Shown here: in pieces, positions 45,601 to 54,600 of the stretch
How positions within the stretch are numbered: position 1 is the first letter of the stretch
Layout of the letters: every line of letters starts with the position of its first letter
Origin: Branchiostoma floridae
Lineage: Eukaryota > Chordata > Leptocardii > Amphioxiformes > Branchiostomatidae
Length of the DNA stretch: 64,000 nt
Reading direction: 5' to 3'
Assembly (NCBI RefSeq): GCF_000003815.2
Contig: NC_049982.1
Location: forward strand, 20,604,083-20,668,082
Position numbers and translations under genes: made by a program
The notes under the pieces: model-generated
The model's database searches: none
The model's input: only the letters and a program-made list of their open reading frames with translations
What the model was told of the DNA's origin: nothing

Positions 45601-48600
45601 ATCCCAATTTGCCGACGACTCAAATTTCCCTTTGAAGCCGACATTACCATCTCTCTTTGCCCTAACAAATGACTTAAATAATTTTTCAAAAATCTCTGGA
45701 TTGGTACCAAACTACAAAAAATGCCAAATTCTAAGAATAGGAACTTTAAGGAATACTAACTTTACCTTGCCATGTAATCTCCCTATAATATGGACAAATG
45801 GACCGGTAAAAATGCTCGGAGTTGGGATCACCGGAGACATAAATAAACTTACAGACAATTATCAAGATAGGTTAACTAAAGTTGACAGAACTCTCCAACC
45901 TTGGAGAATGTTACCCATGACACTTTATGGCAAGATTACCCTCATTAATACACTTGTGGTCTCACAATTTACCCACTTATTTTTGTCTTTACCTTCCCCC
46001 GGAAAAACTTTTTTCCAAACATATGAGCAAAAAATTTTTAAATTCATATGGAATGGTAAACCTGAAAAAATTAAACGTAAAATCCTTTACAATACATATG
46101 ACAATGGAGGTTTAGGATTAATACATCTACCTTCTTTTGACCTTACCCGTAAGGCTTCATGGGTTCCAAGAATATTCTTCCAGCAAGATTCAAGTCGCAA
46201 ATCTTTCTTATGTACATCGTCCGTAATATTTAGTAGATATTTGTATCCGTTCGTACAACTGTCCTTGGGGAAGGATATCGCAACAAAGATATCCACTGAT
46301 CAAATGAATAATGTTTTTATTAGATTACTTGTCTCTCCTAATCCCTTTTTCAAAGATGTTTTGAAAGCATGGCTTTCTTTCCAATTTAAACCTCCTGAAA
46401 CTTTGAAAGAGATACAAGCACAACTCTTATGGTGCAACTCAAGTATCGTAATCGAAAATACGCCTATTATATGGGAAAAACCTCTTAAACATGGAATTTA
46501 TTACATTAATGACCTTTTGGATACAAATGGACGCTTTTTATCTTACAATGGCCTTCTTGCTAAATTCGGTACAGCATTTGATAAGCTAGAGTACAATCAG
46601 ATATTATCTGCAATACCGCGAAACTGGAAAAAAAAGCTTTTAGACAACACACCAGTAATAGGCCCTATCTTACCTCATACAGCAAATTACGTATGGCTGA
46701 AGGCAACTAAAATAAACAAAATTATCTATACATCCTTTTTGCAATCAGAAAATAGAAACCCACTGAACATACAAAGACGCTGGGAAGATGAATTTAATAC
46801 AATTTTCCCGTGGAAATGGGTTTTTAGATTAGTTTATGCACTGACTATATGCCCGAAACTAAGAATTTTTCAATATAAAATATTGCACAGATTGTTAGCC
46901 ACAAAGAAAATGTTACACATCTGGAAAATTCTAAATAGCCCGAACTGTGCACATTGTGAGGAAGTAGAGACCATTAGACACTTATTCTGGGACTGCCCTA
47001 GAGTTGTTACTTTTTGGACAGATTTAGAAATATGGTTTAAAACAATAGTAAATAAAACCTTACATCTGGACTTTCAGACAGTTATTTTAGGTGACATATC
47101 TGAAAATTGTAATGTAATCGAGAATTTGTTAATTCTAGTGGCCAAACATTATATTTTCATACAGAGAGACAAAAAACTAGTTGTAAATCATTACATTTCG
47201 TATGTAAAGAGATATTACAAGACAGAATATATGATAGCAGAGAGAAGGAACAAATTAGATATCCATTTTAGTAAATGGGAGTCTTTCCCATTTAACCTTG
47301 CTAATTAATTGGTCCATTGCTATCTTCCATTGGCATTGTTCTACTTTCTTCTCCACTTGTCCATATTACCTGTCATGTAGTATCCATCTTCGTTGTTATC
47401 CTTAACTATGTTCAGATGATTGAATACCAGTTGTTGTAAATGTTTTTTCACTGTAGCCTTCGTTCGTTTATTTCCACCTTTATGATATATTATTTTGGAT
47501 CCGTGGTCTGTGTTTTGTACTTTCTTTCAACTTTTGTAATTTCTTTTGATTTCTGTAAATCTGTGCTTTTCTGTGAAATGCAATAAAAAAATTAAAAAAA
47601 AAAAAAAAAAAAAACTACTATGGTTTCTGTCAACAGCTACTAGCACTTTGTTAATGGCCAAAGGTTCAAAAGTATTGGACAATGAATTCATAGTACATCG
47701 GCGTCCGCTCGTGGCCAAGCATTAGTTCATGTCAAGCCAGCCTCAGTTGCTGATTGTTGGTGGCGATGTCTTAAGTGGCTGCTCAGGCCCAGGGTAGTAT
47801 GGAAGAGTCTGGTACACTTTGTGCAGGACAGAGTGGGTGGAGAGCGAGGAAGGAGGATGGATTCATACAGCTTCAAAATATCTTAGAATAAAGGAAAACT
47901 TTTAAGGTTTAAGTACCTAATATTTAACTTTTAGATTTTCAGGGTTACAGGGTTCTCCAGTTTTGTTGTATAGGATGTGGGATGCATCATGATCTTCACC
48001 AGCATGCTGTGACTCACTTCTGTACAGCATTCTGCTTATGCTTGGACTCTCAATGCTGTCATCCATTCCGTAAGGACTCTGCTTGTTCTCTGTTGTGGTA
48101 ATGTTTCCTTTTTCTGCTGTACTATTTTCATATTTTGGCTTAGTGTTGGCTCCTGTTGGAATTGACTGGGCCTCGGTTTCCAGGGTGGCTGGTTGGTTGA
48201 CGTTTGTTGCCAGTTGGTTGGTTGTGTGTTCCTGTGGTGTATGATCTGTTTCTGTTGGGCTTCTCACAGCTTGTATGGGGTCAGCGTAGGTTTCTGTGTA
48301 TGGCTGGATTTTATTGTTGTGGGTTTGTTGAAAGTCATCCGGCTGATAATAAAGCATGTCATTCTGTCCAACATATGTCACAACATACGGCTGAATGGTA
48401 TGGTTGTCTTCTGATGTTTGGTTACCTGTGGGGGCCAGTTGTTTGCCTTGATCTGAGTTCTTGTCAGATGCTTGCAGTTCATTTGAGTCAGCGTAGACCA
48501 CTGCATATGGCTCAATGTTATGGCTTTCTGATGTTTGAGAAGGGTCCTGTTTTTTAGTGTCTTGATCTGTTACAGTAGGTGTACAGTAGTGGATGCAAAA

Positions 48601-51600
48601 GATGAGGACAAGTGCAGATGCCAACAGACAGAGGAGTGATACCATAACAGAAGCAAAGAGATGGGTCCTGTTGTAACCCTTGTTGATGACTGGGTTTGCC
48701 CCAAGAAGAATGACACTGTCTATGTCTGTTGTCTGGTCAACAGCCATTATGTCCTTGGTGTATAGCACATCGTCCTCAGTAGGAATGGTTTCATTGTATA
48801 TTGTGCTGTTTGTGTATGGCATTGCTGTGTAGTTCTTNNNNNNNNNNNNNNNNNNNNNNNNNNNNNNNNNNNNNNNNNNNNNNNNNNNNNNNNNNNNNNN
48901 NNNNNNNNNNNNNNNNNNNNNNNNNNNNNNNNNNNNNATTTTCACTGGACCTCTGGGAAAGGGACTAAAGGGCCCAAAGGTGAGAGGGCTGTCCATATTC
49001 ATTCATTCGTTCAGATGAGGCTTCTTACTTACATGTAGATTTGTAATGACAAATTAACTGCAAGAATCACAGTACAGTATACACATACTGGAACACTTTT
49101 CTATTGTGATTCCAATGTATGACAGAATGATACATGTGCAAAGCCCAATTGAATCATGTCCCTAATATCCATGACCAACTACTCCACCCTCAGGAACACC
49201 AGGACCTGCCAGTCTGCTAAATACTACTGTAAGGCCACACCAATTTAATTTCTTGGTTCACGGATTCGCTCGTTCCTATTTTTTGTAAAAAAAAATAAAA
49301 ATAAAAATTACCAATCAGCAAATTTTCACCATTAATGAAACCATTCACCAACTTACTGGTGTAGCAAATTGGCCTTTATATTGTAAGCTCCTTTAAGTGT
49401 GGGTACAGGTGCTGTTACTGTACAATAATAGTGTTTTTGTACTTTTTTCAAGCTGAAACCTTTTTTTCTTTATGTTTTGGATTAGCCGTTACCTTTACCC
49501 CAACCATTTTACAATTTTTATTTTTATTTCGCCCTCTCGCTCCATATTTTTTATGAAAAAATCCGTGAACCAAGAAATTAAATTGGTGTGGCCTAAATGC
49601 AAAAATGTGCATGGTAGTTTTATGTTTGCGGTTTTCACGGTGGCCACTTTACCGTGAACTTAAAACCACCGTGAACATTTTTCCATTATAGTACGTGACT
49701 ACAGTCTATGGCACTACCACAAACTTAAACCACCGCAAACACTCCATTTTCCTGCTAACTTAAATGCATTTACAGTATATGCTCTCCTCCTAGGTGTTGA
49801 TTGATTACAGTAACCATGAAACGCATGAGAAACACATTGGAATCACAGTCTGCAATAAGGAAATCTACCAGATATAGATCCTCTAAAGCAAACATCATAA
49901 ACTCTGACAAGGGAAAAAAAGGGAAGGTAAACATATGATATCTCCTCTTCTGCGGGGTATGTTTCTCCTGTGTTTCCTGAGTTTTAACTAGTGAACTGAG
50001 TTTTGGAAGGGATCCTGCCATTCAGCATGATATACCTGCACACACAGTGCTGCCGCCACTGCAAAGGCTGAGATTGTTTAATTTGTTTGGAGGGTTTTGG
50101 GGGAGTTTAGTAGAATGTTGAATGCTTCTCACGTGTGCAGGACTAACTTGCAATTGGGTACTTGATATATTGGGTACTTGATATATTGTGAACTAGTGTG
50201 CATTTTGCTTCCTAAAATTCTGATTATATCTATTAGAACATAAAACCTCCTTCTGGGCTTTAGTGCTCCTTCAAAACTTACTTAAAACATATCCCTCTTT
50301 GTAGTTGCTGCACAGCTATTTCAACTATGAGCTTTTAAAAATCCATTCATTTTCTACCTGCTGCAAAATTGATCCCTGCAAAGTAACATTTCATCTTTTA
50401 CCACACTTGTCACACCTAGACCGTTCATATCCCACTGCCATTTGAAGCTAAGATCAGGTTCCATTCTGTAGAAGTTTGAGGGAAAACAGATTTATTCTGG
50501 TGCTGGGATATAAGAATTTTATTCCACATACCTAGACTTGATATACGGTTGTCTTCAAGGCTGAGGCTGCCCACCAATGCCAGACCTTGAAAAGCCCCCG
50601 GCCGTACTGCAGAAACATTGGACTGTTTGATGTGAAGGAACTTCAGGCTTGATATGTTAGAGAAAGACCATTCCAGGATTGCAGAAGAACGGAGATGCTT
50701 GATGAAGATTGCTTTTGTTTCTTTGTCGAAGTGAGCTGGTATGCTGTCGAGACAGACTGGAAAGCTGTAAGTGCCTTCATGCCCCACCCAGCTACAAGGC
50801 GATCCTTTCTGATGGTCTGGACAGTGACAGATAGCTTCAGCTGGTCTCGAGGGCCATTTTCTGGACTCCTCAGTACGACAGACATCTGGGCACTGTGGAC
50901 CTGCTGCAAGCATGAAAACTAGATGATAGGAGACCAAAAGTAACACGAGCAGTGCCTTGTTTTGCGCCATCTTGATCGCTGAACAGCAGTCAACATGCTT
51001 TGATATTATGATCATGGCCATATAGATTACATGTTTATGCTAGCAGCATATCTTCAGGGTCGCCAGAAGATTGCCAGCTTTGTTTAGGCCACCCTGGGTT
51101 AGTGTTGTGGATTACATCATCTGGAAACACCAAGAGGGTGAAAACACAAGAAAGCCAAAAAAGAACAAACCAAAGCCTCATATTCAAAAAGATCACAAAT
51201 CAAGTAGCAAGAATCATAAGCCAACAGAACACTGTGTAACTACCAAAAATGAATATAATCATATGTCAATGAAGGTTAGACACCCAGGTAATAAGATATG
51301 CCAAAAAGCAGTTACTCAAGCAACTGGATATGATTTTGAAAAAAAATCATCTTTCTTTGCATTTGAAACAAGGTTGAAAATCATTTTTTTTACAAAGATG
51401 TTTAAATGCAGACTTTAATCTACATGTTGTTGAATTCATCTAATTCATCTTCGCTCACTGGTCTGCAAATCCTGTACATAATAGCACTCAACTGTTACAT
51501 GAATTCCAAAATTGAAGGTGCAAGTCAGTAATATATACATGTATCTGAAAGGATAGGTTTTACAATCCTGCTGTCATCTCCTTCCTGTTGTATTCCTACT

Positions 51601-54600
51601 TTTTGATTGATCTTCTGTCTCAAGTCTCATGCTTACCACACAGTGTATTTAAAAGTGAAAGGTAAGATCTACATGTTTTGCACCAATTTCATTTGTTGCT
51701 TCTCTGATTTCCCGACTCATTTTTTTCCGATTGGAAAAAAAAAATTTAGTCCCAAGAAAAATAATATAGGTTTTGCTATTGCAGGCCTGTAAAAAACTCA
51801 TTCCAGGGGCACATACTGTTGATAAACCAATCAGAGAGCTTCTTTGCAGTCACATGATAGAAAACCTATAAGCTTCTTGCATTTCTTCAACACATAATTT
51901 TAGTATAAAAACAATTCCCTTTTATTCAGAACAGTGTTATCGAATCAAAGGAAGAGATTCATTGGATAAATCATATGCATGCCATGAAAACCTGAAAACT
52001 TGACTACTAACCTTGTTTTTTGTGTTATAAGCCTCATATGTTCACCCCAGACTTTTTGCATTTTTTTTCTCCTTTTTTTTCGACCGACTGCCCCAATATT
52101 TTTCTGGAAAAAAAAAAGAATCCGAGGAGCAACAAATTAAATTGGTGTGGCCTAAGCAGAAAGAAATGTCAAAATCTGGGTGCACAAGGCTGTCATCCAT
52201 GAAATTGACTTGATATGACTTGCAGTATCCAATGGCTGGAGTGGAGACCAGCTTAACTAGTCTGGTCTGGGAGGTTTGATATTGATTCAGGGACGTTTGC
52301 CAATAATAATCAGTCTGGAGTTTTTTATTCCATAGGTATGATCTTTGGAAATAGATTGGTCTGGAGAAAATATTCTGTTTAAGTTTTGTTTCAGGATGAT
52401 AGTAGTCATTATTTTCTAAAACATAATGCAGTAATGTTGCCAATCGTTTAGTTGGTTTAGGAAAAAAAAAAATTTTGAAACAGAAGCTTATCGTAGTGAG
52501 TGATTTATTGATTTGAAACTCTTGGCAAGCAAGAGGCTGGGGGAGATTCATAGCACAAAGTTACATAATCTCAATATACAATACATGATACAACTGACAC
52601 ATGACATAATTAAATATTCATGTATCCCCAATAATGCTTTTCTTGCCACTTCGGATATAACAAAACCTATGTGCATGACTACTTTTGTGGTTATTTAGGA
52701 GCTAAATTTGATATGATCAATGTTTTTTTCTCTTAGTATTTCAACTGTGATCCATATGAAAAATCAAAGCCTTTAAGTCCCAATCCGCTGTGTTTTTCAG
52801 CGGGGAAAGTGGGTATGTGCAGAGCCCTCTACCTCCAAAGGTGTGAACTACAACAAGCACATCACAGACAAGTTCCAGGTGGGTGGCTGGGGTTACTGAA
52901 ATTTGTATCATATTGTATCTAAGTAAAGGCATGCAAATGTAGAAGTCATATTAAAATATATAAACTAACAGGCCTTCTAATACTAAATCATTTGTTCTAA
53001 AACTATAGTTTATAGGTTCGGCTTCTTCTCATCTTAGTGAAGTTGAGATTGTAGGTAGAGATCGATGTAGTGGTTGCCCATGATCAGGAAAAAATAAGTC
53101 TCATTAACTTGATTAAGGGTGCAAATACTTTCAGTGAGGAGTGTTTTGTTTTTCCAACATTTTCCTGATGATATGATAGTTTATCTGATATATATGTTCC
53201 TGTAGTTGCTGGCGAAGGCATACAAAAACACCAGTGACCAATGGCGTGCCCTGAGCTACACCAAGGCCATTGCAATACTTCAGAGGCACCCCAAACCTAT
53301 TACTTCATGGGAGGTCAGGCATTGCTGTACTTGTTTTTATCATCTTTTATTCCATCTTTACTTGCTTCACTGGGCCTTGCATTACATGTCAATCAATATG
53401 GAAGGAATAGTTTTGGAAGTCTGTTCATTAAGCATTTTCCTTTTTCAATTTTCGAAAGAGGGCTTAAATTCAATGACCTGATGATTGTATTTTGGATGGT
53501 GTAAGTTGCATTTGAATGGGCTTAAGTGTTTACATGAAGAGGTAAACACAAAAAAAAACAATCTGTCATTCCACACTAGCCTGGTATCCAGCTGTATTAT
53601 AACTCCCGAGTCTCTTCTGTCCTCTCCTCTTGCAGAGAAGACAGAAGAGACTCGGGAGCTCTAATACAGTTGGATACCAGGCTAATTCCACACGACCTTG
53701 CAGCTATCTGGCAGTCAGGTGATAATCTACTTGTGTCCCACCTGTGTTCCACCTGTAGGAGGCCCACAGTCTGCCAGGTGTCGGGCAGAGACTTGCAGAC
53801 AAGATCTGGGAGGTGGTTGAGAGCGGACACTTGCGGAAGCTGGACCACCTGGGGCCTGAACACGAAGCCCTGAACTTGTTTAATGATGTATGGGGAGCTG
53901 GGGCAAAAACTGCACAACAGTGGCTGCAGCAGGTATGCACCCAATTACACATGGTTGAGGCTGGCATTACTGCCACTTCTTCTTTCCTACAACTTTTCAG
54001 GGAATCTGTCTTAATTATTACAGTGTGTATTCTAACATTATGCCTTGATGACCTCGATGAAGAAAAGCTCTCAGGCTAGCTTATTCAGTACAATGAACAA
54101 AATGTCTGATTGTACTATACCAGTCCTATAGATGTCTTCGAAATAAACCAAGTGTACGAATGATTTTTGCGCGCTATGTTCTTGTGTCAGCCTCATTTAG
54201 ATTTATTTTAGCAATGTATCATAGTGCATAACACAGAATTTCTACCAGCAAGCGCAACCAATTATTGTTATTCATTTGTTCATTCACAATTACTAGTAGT
54301 GTGATATCTCGTTGAAATATTCAGTCTAGAATCAAAGACTAACAACATTCTTCTTCCAAACTGGGAAATTTTATTCTCTCATACTTATGAATTTGAACAT
54401 ATAACGTTATTGCGTAAACTCTTTCCAACTGTCGTTGTCATCCAGGGATAAACAAGTCCACTAGCCCTATTGTCCAGGGCAAGTGAAAGTGCATGTGCAT
54501 GTCCTACCCCACTTGCCCGATCGGGCAAGTAAGATTTTTCCATTGATTTTAGTGCAATTTTGATATACTTGTTACTTTTTACAGTCATGACATCAAGCAA

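Larger units (their letters stand above)
41754..47611 (+). mobile_element. Full-length L1/Tx1-type non-LTR retrotransposon
   Basis: The element has a 5' UTR of about 610 bp (starting near GGCGCTTTCGGG), ORF1 at 42368-43180, a 309-bp spacer, ORF2 at 43490-47308, and a 3' UTR ending AATAAA and an A-rich tail at about 47583-47614. Both reading frames are uninterrupted. It is inserted on the plus strand in a POLL intron, in the 3' UTR of the antisense LRR gene. It is flanked by about 341 bp of direct duplication with no visible differences. Intact frames plus identical flanks indicate a young insertion. The exact 5' base is ambiguous by up to three Gs. Confidence 0.93.
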
